Of a stretch of 64,000 nucleotides of DNA, positions 36,950 through 47,639 are shown in pieces; the stretch's first letter is position 1, and every line of letters starts with the position of its first letter. Below the pieces are notes generated by a model. The model made no database searches. It worked only from the letters and a program-made list of their open reading frames with translations, and had not been told where the DNA came from. A program made the translations under genes and the position numbers. Origin of the DNA: Amanita rubescens (taxonomy: Eukaryota; Basidiomycota; Agaricomycetes; Agaricales; Amanitaceae); the NCBI GenBank assembly GCA_015039365.1, contig WION01000092.1:1-64000 (forward strand), written 5' to 3'.

Positions 36950-37960
36950 GCTTGGGACGTAAGCCGATGAAACCGCTCGAACTTCCATCTAGCCACCCGC
37001 GGATCCCCCTGCCGAGATGATTGCGTCAATTCGGATACATGACTGTTATTTCGCGTTCTGTTATTTTCCGCACGCATACGTCAGGCGGCTTGCCGATGAA
37101 TATCATCGCGGCCTGCAGTGAGACGTAAGCGTATATTGCAGCTGGAGATTGGTAAATAATACCTTCGCTTTACTATGTCAACAGTGTATTTCCCGCTTAC
37201 GCGTCCGATGAGGCCGAAACTGAACTGGGTGTCATATTCGCTGAATTTTGGGCGCCGGAGTTTCAAAAAATATTTTAGTGCTTGGCCGTCATCTGGCACA
37301 CCTACACAAGGAACCGTATATCTAAGCACGGCAGTCACAAGAGGTTGCAAGGGATTTCACGTGTAAAGACATGCTCATATTCGCTCGGTGGAGGTGATTC
37401 CAATGATCCCGGCCCGCATGTCCGCACGTACCGGGGTCCTCTCCCAATGCGATCGCAAACGGCACCCCAGCATCAGACTGCCGACGCTTGGATAAAAAGT
37501 CCATCTGTGTGGGCGATGAGATTTGTAAATATAAACCGAATGGTGATCACCTACCTGAACGCTTGCACCTAGGCTCACTACACTCCTTCAGCAGCTAACA
37601 CAACGCCATTATGCCTTTCACTCTTTCAGGCCACACCAGTGCGAATATGCTTTGCCCAAAAATACACGGTAATTGCGGCGCCTTTGTCTGTTTGAGAGGA
37701 TTCGCCAGTTGCGGCCTAACAAAAGTTTGTCGTATAGACTGCCGAAATACGGTTGTAACTTGTAGTAAACTAGATCGCGAGCTAATGACAAGTCAAAGAC
37801 AATGTCAGGACAGGGCGCGAGATATTTGCAGTAAACTCACTCTATTCTTAATCCGATAAGAAAGAGAATTACTTCGACTTGGCCAATGACACTGGACGTT
37901 TCAGCAAGCGAGGAATCGGTCAACAGCCGTGCCCAGAGTCATTTTCAGAACCAGATCGCG
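36950..37960. repeat. dispersed ~1 kb repeat, copy A
   Basis: Collinear with 44060-45240 in the same orientation but well diverged, with indels. Matching landmarks include GTAAGCCGATGAAACCG, CCGAGATGATTGCGTCAA, CATACGTCAGGCGGCTTGC, GCAAGGGATTTCACGTG and AAGAAAGAGAATTACTTCGAC. No terminal repeat or coding domain is recognised. Copy A is degenerate wherever copy B looks coding. Confidence 0.7.
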
Positions 37961-38301
37961 GTGAGTGGAACGGTATATGTTTTGACATATTTGGATCCAA
38001 CAATTAAGGAGCGGTGGACGCGACGCGTGTCACGGCTTCGGAAAAGTTAAAGTACAAAATTTAAAAGCCCAGAGGGTTACCTCACGTGGCCGGATCTGGT
38101 GATTTGATCAGGTCATAAAGACATGTCCGAGGAACAGGACTCGTATTGAAAACTACATAACAAAGGGTAGTGTTTTTGGCATATAGACAAGAGATCGTGG
38201 TAGACTCGTTTATGTTAGAATCCGAAGAAAAGGAGACTAAAATACACAAACTCTTCAGAAGTACAAATATACAAGTAGCGGGCGAACCGAAAAAATATCA
38301 C

Positions 38302-41300
38302 CTAGTTCTGTTTCGCCAGACGTTGAACAACAGGAAGGAGAATGGTACCAAAAGGCTGAAGATCAGAGTCAGAATCGAAGAAGCCATAAGGATCATCTTT
38401 CGAAACATCAGCAGCTTCCTTGGGAAAGAATAACAGCTTCATAAGCTGGACATCTGTTTCTTGCCCATATTCGAGGATGTAACTCAAGCGCGGAGCGGAC
38501 GACCCATAGCCGACAGGCTGCGATCCCCCATTTGCCTTCAAAAGCTGGCCAAGTTTAAACTGTCCACTGGGTGTTGAATCGTAGGTTGCTAGTAGCATAT
38601 GGGTCAGAAAGATGATATTAACATTAGTTATGCGTTGAACGCAGCTACTCACTTTGGTCGAACACACCAAAGTTAATGTGGTCAAAGGACAAGACTGCCA
38701 TGTACAAGTCGCATGTCGTGTTGTTGGTGACCCTCAAGCCGTAGTAATCTGAGAGTGTGTCCTCCTTCTCGATGACAACATCGATGACACCGTCGCGATA
38801 GAGATTTGGCATGATATTGATAGGGGTATCAAAAGGGTCGTCGACGTCGCCTGATAATTCTAGTCTCGTGAATTCGATTTGGATCTTCTCCAGATCAGAA
38901 TTCGGTGCTGACACCCCATTGAAGCAATTGTAAAACCGGAAGAATACGGCAGCATCCAACACCGCGCCGTAGACATCGGTAGCAGAAGATGGGTCGAGTT
39001 TATGATAAGTACGTGTCAGCTCGTATCGCGTGACGACAGGCTCCAATATATTGAAAACCAGTTTATTATTGTCCATGGTAATCCACTTTGCAAGTTTGTC
39101 CTTGGGAAGATTCTCCAGCATGGCTGAAGATCCTGCAGCGCGAAGATAGTGCACGATGAGAGTCAGATTGCAAGCAAAAGGTTGAAGAAACATACCCCGA
39201 GCAGCAATCTTACACAATAGCGACGCGCCAGCTTCTTTCACCTTTTCAGCCTCGCTCCCGAGCATCTTACAGACCAACTCGAGGTTGGGATCGGCATCGC
39301 TAATCGCTTCAGCTCCTTGGGCTAGAAATGTTAAGGAATGACGCTAACAGCAACCATGGAGCCGAACGTACAAAATGAAGCCATGAATTGCAGACGCCCG
39401 GTGAAGAAAGTGTCGTGAATATCGTTTTTGGCTAACTCAACAGTTATCGCTGCACCGCTTGAATAGTCGAAAAGGTCCATTTCCAATAGATGCTGAAGCC
39501 CATCCGCCCAATCAACGTTATCCTTTTGTCCCCTGCAAAGTATGTGTTCCCACTCTATTTCGGCCCCGCTTTTCAGAAGCGTTGCTTTCGGTTTATAGTT
39601 GCAATGTATGAAAGCGACGGAGGCATGGACCTTCTGGCCTGGCTTGATCTTACGAGCGCCAGCTAAATTGGGCCACCTGAAAGCTTCCGTTAAACAATCG
39701 TATCCATTCGCCACAATGATCTGCATTACCAGGTGTAGTGCGCCTTTTCAGTATAAGACAGCCGCTTGAACGGAAAAATTTCGAGAAAGCGCCATCCTAG
39801 AGTGAGTGATTCCTTGGGTTTACTACCCCGTAGTTTGTCCCAGTTCCATTCGAATTGGGTTGGGTGCAGCTTAAGACCAGCGATAAGAGCTTCATTTCCC
39901 ATCCAGAGGACTGGAACGGAGGCATTATTCAGCTCTGCATTGCTCTGGCCACCACCACCACTATGTATGGGCAAACGTCAGACACAACAATGGGATGATT
40001 AGAACTCAGGAACGAACATACATGTCGGAGTGGCACCCTGAAAACCAGACTTCTTTGACGCTGTCATGGTCTCTATCCCCTTTAGGGTCTTCTGATGGAG
40101 GTATGTATGACTCTCCACCAAGTACGTACTCGGGCAGAAACTTCACACGGCGCTCATCCAACGCAAGTGCATGTCGAAAATAACAGATACCGTCATTGAA
40201 CTCATCCGTCATTCGTAAGCTCTTTCCTCTAATCACGCCGATAGAGGAGACTGTGTCCCTGATAATGCTCGTAAGGCATAATAGGATTGAGTTTAGAGTT
40301 ATTTAGACACACCACACCCCAATGAAGTGGACTTTTACATCTGGACGAGAGAACGTTTTCTTGAAACGATCAGGAAGCTTGTCACCACAGCCCTTGTTCA
40401 GATCTGCATACAGTTCGAAGGCACTGACAACAATCTGAAAAACTGAGCACCGACAACAAACGACAAACATACAACGGGATCTGTTCTTCGTTGCCTGGCA
40501 AGATGAGTCCAACCTGGAGATGTCTCAGAGGTAAGCGCCATCAGGCGTAAGAAAATCTCACTTTGCTGATCATTCCCGCAAGCGCTCTGACCTGATATGC
40601 GCCTCGGGAAAACCCTTTGCAACGAGAACTTGTCAGCGTGTTCCCTGTTATATTGGGGAATACGCAACATACCAAAAAGAAAAATTCTATCACCAGGTTT
40701 ATATTTATCTGATAGCCAGCGGTAACCGGCAAGGATGACTTTCTCAAAGTTCCTAGAAGTGGTATTAAACGAGTTGTATGATAGCACATAGCTTGACTAT
40801 ACCATGCGATGGCGAGATCGATTTTGTTGCTCACAACCTGTTTCCAGTACCTAAGGGACGTAAACGATGGTCTTGCGTAGGTGCCAATGCCACTATTGTA
40901 GTATGTAAGTTGGGTCTCATCCTTGACAATACGGGCATAGAGCTCGATGACGTTCGTATTCTGTCATGGCATAGATTTAGTGAAAAAATGCAGAAATTGA
41001 TAGGAAGATAGGCAACATTTTCTCCGAACTTATTCGAGGTCCCGTCGAAACAAAGGATGAGATTGCGACCGTCTTTCTTTGCCTTGCAATGCTTGCAAGG
41101 GGATAGATCCTTTCCTTTATCGAATTTTATGCGATCCTTCTCTTTATCGTATATGGGATCCTTATCTTTATCGAGTATGCCATCCCTACAGAAAAGGGCT
41201 CCTTGTTTGAGCTCATGCCCGCGAGTGAGGGTCGGATGTGATGACGTACCTAGGAACATAAGGGGATGGGGCCCGGGAGCTTATGCCAACTTCTTGGTCG

Positions 41301-41619
41301 TATATGCGATCCTTATCTTTATCGAGTATGCCATCCCTACAGAAAAGGGCTCCTTGTTTGAGCTCATGCCCGCGAGTGGGGGTCGGATGTGATGACGTAC
41401 CTAGGAACATAAGGGGATGGGGACCGGGAGCTTATGCCAACTTCTTGGTCGTATATGCGATCCTTATCTTTATGAAGTACGCCATTCCTACAGACAAAGG
41501 CTCCTTGTTTGAGCTGATGCCCGTGAGTGGGTGTCGGATGTGGTGACGTACATAGGAAGATCAAGGGATGGAGCCCGAGAGCTTACGCCAACTTCTTGGC
41601 GTGGTGGGGAAGAAGACAT
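38302..41619 (-). CDS. DUF2235 (T6SS phospholipase Tle1-like) hydrolase with C-terminal beta-rich domain
   Basis: The start is ATG 41619 (MSSSPPRQEVGVSSRAPS). Two duplicated 29-residue exons follow. The hydrolase core has NLILCFDGTSNKFGE, the nucleophile elbow GFSRGAYQVRALAGMI, the acid in HFIGVWDTVSSIG (read across an intron) and the histidine in FSGCHSDMGGGG: an alpha/beta-hydrolase triad Ser-Asp-His. After the hydrolase comes KIKPGQKVHASVAF. The C-terminal ~250 residues include LRVTNNTTCDLYMAVLSFD and a glycine-rich VGYGSSAP, resembling the sandwich domain at the end of many basidiomycete caspase-like proteins. TAG at 38302. About eleven exons. It probably hydrolyses lipids or esters; the substrate is unknown. 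Confidence 0.8.
41150..41602. repeat. 151-bp tandem repeat spanning an exon and an intron (3 copies)
   Basis: Three consecutive copies with periods of 151 bp (landmark TATATGNGATCCTTATC at 41150, 41301 and 41452). Each unit contains one 87-nt exon and one 64-nt intron of the DUF2235 gene: exons 41487-41401 and 41336-41250, and the third copy beginning at 41185, which runs into the main catalytic exon. Donor GTACGTCA and acceptor TTCTGTAG or TGTCTGTAG are conserved. Confidence 0.9.
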
Positions 41620-41639
41620 GGCGAATGCAGGAGGTCACC

Positions 41640-42829
41640 TTCCTAAAACGTGGAAGGATGAAGGGAGGAAAGCACAATGTAAAATGGATGATCGACAGAA
41701 CAAGTTTCAGTGTAACTTCAAGTGAGTAGGTCACCGAAGTCGATGTCGGGATGGAGTCGAAGGTCCAGGGGTGAGATCGATAATCAAAGTTCCAATGCCG
41801 CTGAAGTTGCGCCCATGTGGTCATGAGCGTTGACACGGCCTGACCTGGCCCGCCCAAGGCTGTGGCTCGCAAGGTATCTTGTCATTGGTGTGTTTCTATA
41901 CCCTAAAAAAGTATGTCTAATCTGAGCAGCTTGCGGAGCGGGCGCCAAAGAACTTAAAATACTCGCTCGTGCTAACCCAGAAAGTGTGATAAGGTCTGGT
42001 GTGTGGGAGAGGAAGGTCAGTATTTGCAAGCTGGGAAGAAGAGAACAGACCTGGTGGGAGGAGAGTCCTGTATACCGTCGCGGGAGGTGTGCCAGTGAGC
42101 GACCGATATCGATGTGCGACATCAGGTGCTGAGCGGTGTTCTGTATTAGGTTGTATAAACTCACATCATCATCACTGATCGATGATCTCCCTTATTTAGA
42201 CTTGCTGATAACCAGGACGTCAGATCGCTGGACCTCTCCTCAAAAGGGGTGTGAGAGGTTCACTACTGGAAGGGTCAGTCTTGAGTCTATTCCCCCACAG
42301 CTTAATCCCACGGTACTGACCAATTGAGGGAGAGAGATGGATAGCAAGAAAGCGGCGCGCCCTGTGAATTAACGAGGTTTTCAATATTTTTTTCCGCTTT
42401 GACCACTTCCCGCTTGATCGCTCCCAATCCCATCTTCTCAGAGGCAGCGCTCTCTTCCATTACTTCAAACATACTCCAGCCCGCATGCGCTGGGTTATCA
42501 ACGCCATCACGCCATCACGCTCGCCTGTCATATCGTTCGCCGTCCCACAATGTCAATTATCACCCCCATTGTGCAGCAGGCACATGCCTGTCTTTTTGGG
42601 ACTCGAGCTCCCATGGATGAGTACCACCTGCGGTGGATCCAGTTAAGCGAAAAATAGCCCTCCACTATAAGCACCCGCTTCGTCGCGCTCGAAGAACGAG
42701 AAAAGAAAAACCGAGCCTCTGCAGAACAACGGTGGTATACGCGCACGTGAATGGCGCCAGGATGGAGAGGAATGCGAGGATTATCGAGTCACCAAGGGCT
42801 ACCGGATTGTGAACAACTCCGATGATTGT
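41640..42829. other. intergenic, no clear gene
   Basis: The left part must hold the promoter of the DUF2235 gene. Frames on both strands are short. A 35-codon plus-strand frame from an ATG at about 42,549 (MSIITPIVQQAHACLFG) has a plausible context but no recognised family, and I do not call it a gene. Confidence 0.35.
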
Positions 42830-42960
42830 GCCAGCCATGTGGATACGAGAGCAGATAAGAGCACAGGGATCAACAATAACCGCGCAATGATGAACTTTGA
42901 TCATAGTAGCTGGATGCTTGAACCGAACTTCGGATCTGTTTTTAAATTCACTCATGGGAG
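42830..42960 (-). pseudogene. HsbA 5' relic
   Basis: The minus strand reads CTATGATCAAAGTTCATC then GCGGTTATTGTTGATCCC. This corresponds to the first codons of the intact HsbA gene, with frame-changing differences and matching upstream bases (GGTTCAAG). Only about 130 bp is recognisable. Confidence 0.5.
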
Positions 42961-44059
42961 AGTATGTACTTGGATCTTACAATGTACATCACTGGCCCGG
43001 GAGTTGTACCAAAACCGTCGACATTATTAGTGTAGTTTATGTTTTTCGATACACGCGAGACGTAAATGCGCTGTCAAATGCTACTGTGGAACTCCTTATA
43101 CAATCTCTATTAGTGCACGGATACGTTATAATCATGTAGTAAAGACTAACCTCAAAATGCCCGCCTTTAGCCTGATCAGTGTTCATCTGCGTTAGGCTGA
43201 CACACACCCTGGTCCTTTTACCTGCCAAAGCCGTGTGCACGATCCCAGGATCAAAATTAGTTGATGCCAGGGTTGAGTTACCTTGCTAATGGTATGGCGG
43301 TCGCCGAACCAGATATCTCTTCATCTTCTGAATACACATGTTGAAATATACTTGATTGCCCATCGTACGCAACTTCCCCGTCGCCGCAGACCAGGAACTG
43401 GAGTGAAGGCATGGCCATTGTTGACAATGGCGCACCAGGAGAGGCGAAGGGTAACGGGGATGGAAAGGTCCATATATTGAGTCGAAAGACTTTTAGCTAT
43501 TTCGACGGGCGCAGCGCACAATGAAGCGCCGTTCACCGAACTCGGACTCCCGCGATTTCCAATAATGGCGCCCTCTGCTCGCATATTAGCAGCCGTACGT
43601 AAGCCTGCCCGATGCAGTATCCTTCTGTATCATTTATTGCGAACGTTCGAAATCGGGGCTGCGGGCCAAGTATAAAGTTATACTAGAATGAATCAGGGAG
43701 GCTTGGCACTATGGACACGTATAAGGACAAATTCGTATGGAACAGCTAGTATATGCGCACCGTCACGGTATTGAATCCTTCGCATCAAACCCGAACTGTG
43801 AAAACGGGTTGTATCTTGTACTGGTACGTAGATAGCTGATCCGTATCCTACATGCACGTCGCAATTCAGCTTATCGTGAAAGTCGAGAGGAAAACAGCTC
43901 ACATGAATTCAGCTGCGAAATTCGATTAGCCAACGATGGTTTGCCTGGGTAAGAGGACGAACTCGCTTGGACGGACTAGGCTTGATGAAAGACGAGTGCT
44001 GAGATTCCCAAGGGTGGATGCGGCAGAGTCAACCTGCAAATAAAAACGACGCAGAGCAT
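42961..44059. other. intergenic, nothing recognised
   Basis: No frame with family signatures or consistent splice sites on either strand, and no RNA gene or repeat that I can support. Confidence 0.35.
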
Positions 44060-45240
44060 GTGTAAGCCGATGAAACCGTCCGAATGTCCACCTAAACACC
44101 TGCAAATCCCTCTGCCGAGATGATTGCGTCAACTCGGATACATGACTGTGTGTGTTATTTCGTGTTCTGTTATTTCTCGCATGCATACGTCAGGCGGCTT
44201 GCTGATAAATAGAATTGCGACCTCAGGCAGTGAGACGTAAGCATATATTGCATCTGGAGATTGGTAAAGTACCTCACGATCAGGGCTCCCTCGCTTTATA
44301 TAAACCAACAGTGTATTTCCCGGAAATGACACCTTACGTGTCCGACGAGGCCGAAACGGAATAAATATGCCTCGGTTACATTTCAGCGCTTACTGTCCCG
44401 AATTCGGCCGTCATGCCACTCTGGCACGCCACAAGAAGCTACACCAGGAACCGTACGTCTCGAGGAACTAGACACGGCGATCATGAGTTGCAAGGGATTT
44501 CACGTGCGAAGTCATGCTCACATTCGCTCGACGATGTTTGGTAATGATTCCGGCCCGCAGTCTTGTTTATAATCCTCTCATTCTTGCAATCTAACAGCTT
44601 CTTGCTCCTCGGAAGTAACCAATGGATTCTCAACATCGTTCTCTCCCAATGCGATGGTAAACGGCACTTCGTCTCGCTCCCCGGCGGCGGACTGCTGCCG
44701 ATGCTTGGACAAAAAGTTCATCTGCATGGGCGATGAGGGCTGTGAAGATAAACCGAAAGGTGATCACTTACCTGAACCTAGGCCCACTATGCTCCTTCAG
44801 AGCCATATCCCCAGCAGCTAATACAACGCCATTGTATGCCCCTTATGCATTTCAGGCTACACCAATGCGAATACGCTTTGCCGCGGCGCCTTAGAGGATT
44901 CGCCAGTTGCGGGAACCGTAAACATAACAACGAGATTGTCATACTGACCACTGGGGGCGTCGGAGTGTATTCACCCAGCTCAGGCCTCAATTTTCTGTTG
45001 TTTTGAACTAGCCGACTGGCAAAGATGCGTTGGCGTGAAATTAGAACCGAAGCGAAAGTTTTTACAACCACTTGTAGTAAAAAACGTCAGGACGGGCGTG
45101 AGATATTTGCGGCAAACTTACTCTATTCTTAACTTGTTAAACATCTAAGAAAGAGAATTACTTCGACAATCCCTCCTTGGCCAATGGCGCTAGACGTTGC
45201 GGTAAACGAGGAATCAGTGCCCAAAGTAGAACAAGATCCG
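44060..45240. repeat. dispersed ~1 kb repeat, copy B
   Basis: Partner of 36950-37960, slightly longer because of insertions such as TGTGTG at about 44,147 and an insert at about 44,550-44,640. It is immediately followed by HsbA-type 3' flank sequence from about 45,490. Confidence 0.7.
44578..44739 (-). CDS. possible terminal exon of an unknown gene within repeat B
   Basis: After an acceptor CTTCACAG, 53 codons read without a stop to a TGA at 44578-44580, including MQMNFLSKHRQQSAAGERD and GENDVENPLVTSEEQE. The composition looks like real protein. The upstream exon (ending at a GTAAGT donor near 44,772) does not join in phase, and copy A has this region damaged. Upstream fragments at 45,260-45,480 with good splice sites may belong to the same gene or relic. 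Confidence 0.25.
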   Translation of the reverse strand, partial: PSSPMQMNFLSKHRQQSAAGERDEVPFTIALGENDVENPLVTSEEQEAVRLQE

Positions 45241-45845
45241 ATCGGACCGGCAGTGAGCGCTTACCTTTGCGCTTGACGTAGTACTCTCCAGTCTGGGATC
45301 CCATTTCCATCTGTCACATCCTTCTTGACTTCGGCACAAGATGATACCTTGAAAAAAGAAAAGAAAAACAAACAGAGCTGTACACTGAACCTATGCAACT
45401 CACCTTGTCCGCTATCGTTGTTTGTCACGCGTGACGAGGTAGCAACCACTCGCCTTTGATTTTCGCGCAAACCATCGCTAGGTGAGTACCTGAATGCTCG
45501 ACACTTCTTCGGTGATCTGATGAGCGTTGTTTTCAACCCACTTTGGCACCTCTTAGTCGATTCGTCCCCACCGTTTTTTCGTCCGGGTCGCTGACATAAA
45601 TGACTTTCTGACTATGTATACTTTACGTTCTTTCGTCGTGTTTTCATTCCTTCTGCTGACTCTCGATCCACAGGCTGTACCGCGCATCTTGATTTACCAA
45701 TGATGGATTTACTGCTGCACTACCAGTCGCTCATGATCACTACTATACATCAAATTGGGAATGACTAGGAAACTAACACCGTGAAAATCATTTGGCTAGT
45801 ATACATTCAGGCTATCGGTATGTATCATCGAGAATCCATTCGTCA

Positions 45846-46561
45846 TTAACTGCTGAAGCAAGCAATGGCCTTAGTGAATGCCACCGCGAAGGCGTTGTGG
45901 ACAACACTAAGTTGGTCGACGTTGGGAGCCTGAAACAAAGTCCTAGGATCAGATTCTGCGCGTAAATGCAAAGTAAAGGGACAAACATTGGCGAGTGCAG
46001 TCCGGGCTGCTGTAAAGAAGTCGTTTGCACTATCGGACAGCCCTGAAAGACGGGCCTGCGCAAGATTGTTCATATTAACAGGAAATCCCTGCAGAACAGT
46101 CTTTTTCGCGCAAACAACAGTCAGGATGTTCTCGACAGTTGACTGCGTGCCGGTGATCTCGTTAACGATGGACTCTGCTTCATCTGCTGGGATATTTTGA
46201 GTGTTCTATCAGTATATTCAGCGATGCCATTTTCTAATTTCGCTAGCTGCAGATTAACTCACCCCCATGGCAATAGCGCCATCGTTCAAGTCACGATGAG
46301 TAGCTTGGATACCTTTATTAAGTTCCTGTGACAGGATAATTCAAATTTTCGTCGAATCATTGCACAAATATGTTTTACCAAAGCATTGCCGAAGGTAAGA
46401 CCATTATTAATTGACGACGCGGCAGTATTAACGCCAGCGAGATCGGCAACAAGTTGTTGCACCACCGTCTCAACTCCTTGCCTCTTGACAGGGGTGGCCA
46501 AGACGACAGCGGAAAAGATGGCAGGGATCAACAATAGCGGCGCAATAGTGAACTTGACCAT
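45846..46561 (-). CDS. HsbA-type secreted protein (hydrophobic surface binding protein A family)
   Basis: Exon 1 starts MVKFTIAPLLLIPAIFSAVV, a clear signal peptide, followed by ATPVKRQGVETVVQQLVADL and NTAASSINNGLTFGNAL. Exon 2 encodes ELNKGIQATHRDLNDGAIAM. Later exons encode DEAESIVNEITGTQSTVENI, VVCAKKTVLQGFPVN and ARLSGLSDSANDFFTAART. It ends AVAFTKAIACFSS at TAA 45846-45848. Length (~190 residues) and heptad-like helices fit HsbA, a family of secreted fungal proteins that bind hydrophobic surfaces. This is the only intact copy in the window; at least five relics surround it. Confidence 0.8.
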
Positions 46562-46628
46562 GGTAGCAAAAACTGGTGATGCAGAAGACAAGCCACGAGT
46601 CTTGGTTCTTGAACCGAGCTTCAGCCTG

Positions 46629-46635
46629 CTTTATA
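46629..46635 (-). promoter_or_regulatory. TATA box of HsbA gene
   Basis: TATAAAG on the minus strand, about 70 bp upstream of the HsbA ATG and in a suitable position for a core promoter. Confidence 0.45.
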
Positions 46636-46639
46636 CTCG

Positions 46640-47639
46640 AGGCAGCATCGCAGGTATGAAAACTGTATATAATTATCAATCCATCGTGCTAAACTAGCGG
46701 ATTTGATTAGTTTAAAAGTTCGGACCGCATAGTGCACCACCAAGCCATTCCAGGAGAAGCGAATAAAGTACATTTGTATCGAAATCCACAAGTCCTTATG
46801 CATGCCCTCCTCGACGGTCGCAATCTCTTGTTTTGAAATTCTCGTGGTGGCTCCAGGCGATTACCGCCGGTCGGAATCAAAGCTATCAGCCGATATGGTT
46901 GCCGATCATCTGGTCACTTATCAATTGCTCTTTTCTATTCGGATCAGACCGTCTGATGACCCTTTTTTTTTAAGTGGAGGGGAAGTGGATATGTAGTCTG
47001 TCCAAAGCGCACTTGACATCTTCTAGTTCAGAATGAGTAAATGAAAGACCTAGAACAATGTCACAAGGCCTGTGGGCTAAGTACAGTATTGAATTATCAC
47101 AAAAGAGAATGTACGTACTTACGTTCGAGCTGTCGTACGGCCATGCCTAACCAAATTACGTTAGCCTTCCGAGACAAGATCTTCCGAATGGACATCTACC
47201 CTGCAGGGTCCAATGATAACTCCTTGTGAACGCAAAGTAGACCCTTGCCGTCGGTTGCATGCCTACCCACAATTTGCGCGTTTGATGCTATGATACACGC
47301 GCTATCTCATAGTCTGGCGTAAGCGTCAGCGCTTTCTGCGTCGCAGGGTGCCCTCAACAAACAAGGGCAACGTTAAACTTGTGATATTCAAGATGCCGTC
47401 CCCCATGGGAGAATTGTCAAATATAGCGCCCGTGGGACCAGGCGGTCAAAGCGGGTCGAAGATCGTGGAAGCAAACCTTGGCAAATATCATATTCATGTG
47501 TTCCGCGAGCTGATATGTCCGAAGGAAAACGGAAAACTCTCGTGAGTTCGCCCCGTTGGCATAACTCCATCACTCTCCGTAAGTTCACCGTCCAGCATAA
47601 TGGCAATGTCTTACTATCGATTGCAGTCGCTGGCCAATA
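46640..47639. other. intergenic, no gene recognised
   Basis: About 1 kb between the HsbA promoter and the octapeptide gene. Small frames only. A short overlapping frame starting at ATG 47600 is out of frame with the large gene and is probably chance. Confidence 0.4.

Noticed and set aside
36950..45240. LTR retrotransposon with the two ~1 kb repeats as LTRs
   Set aside because: The repeats are strongly diverged. The interior holds ordinary host genes (DUF2235), with no gag/pol. I saw no TG...CA ends or target duplication.
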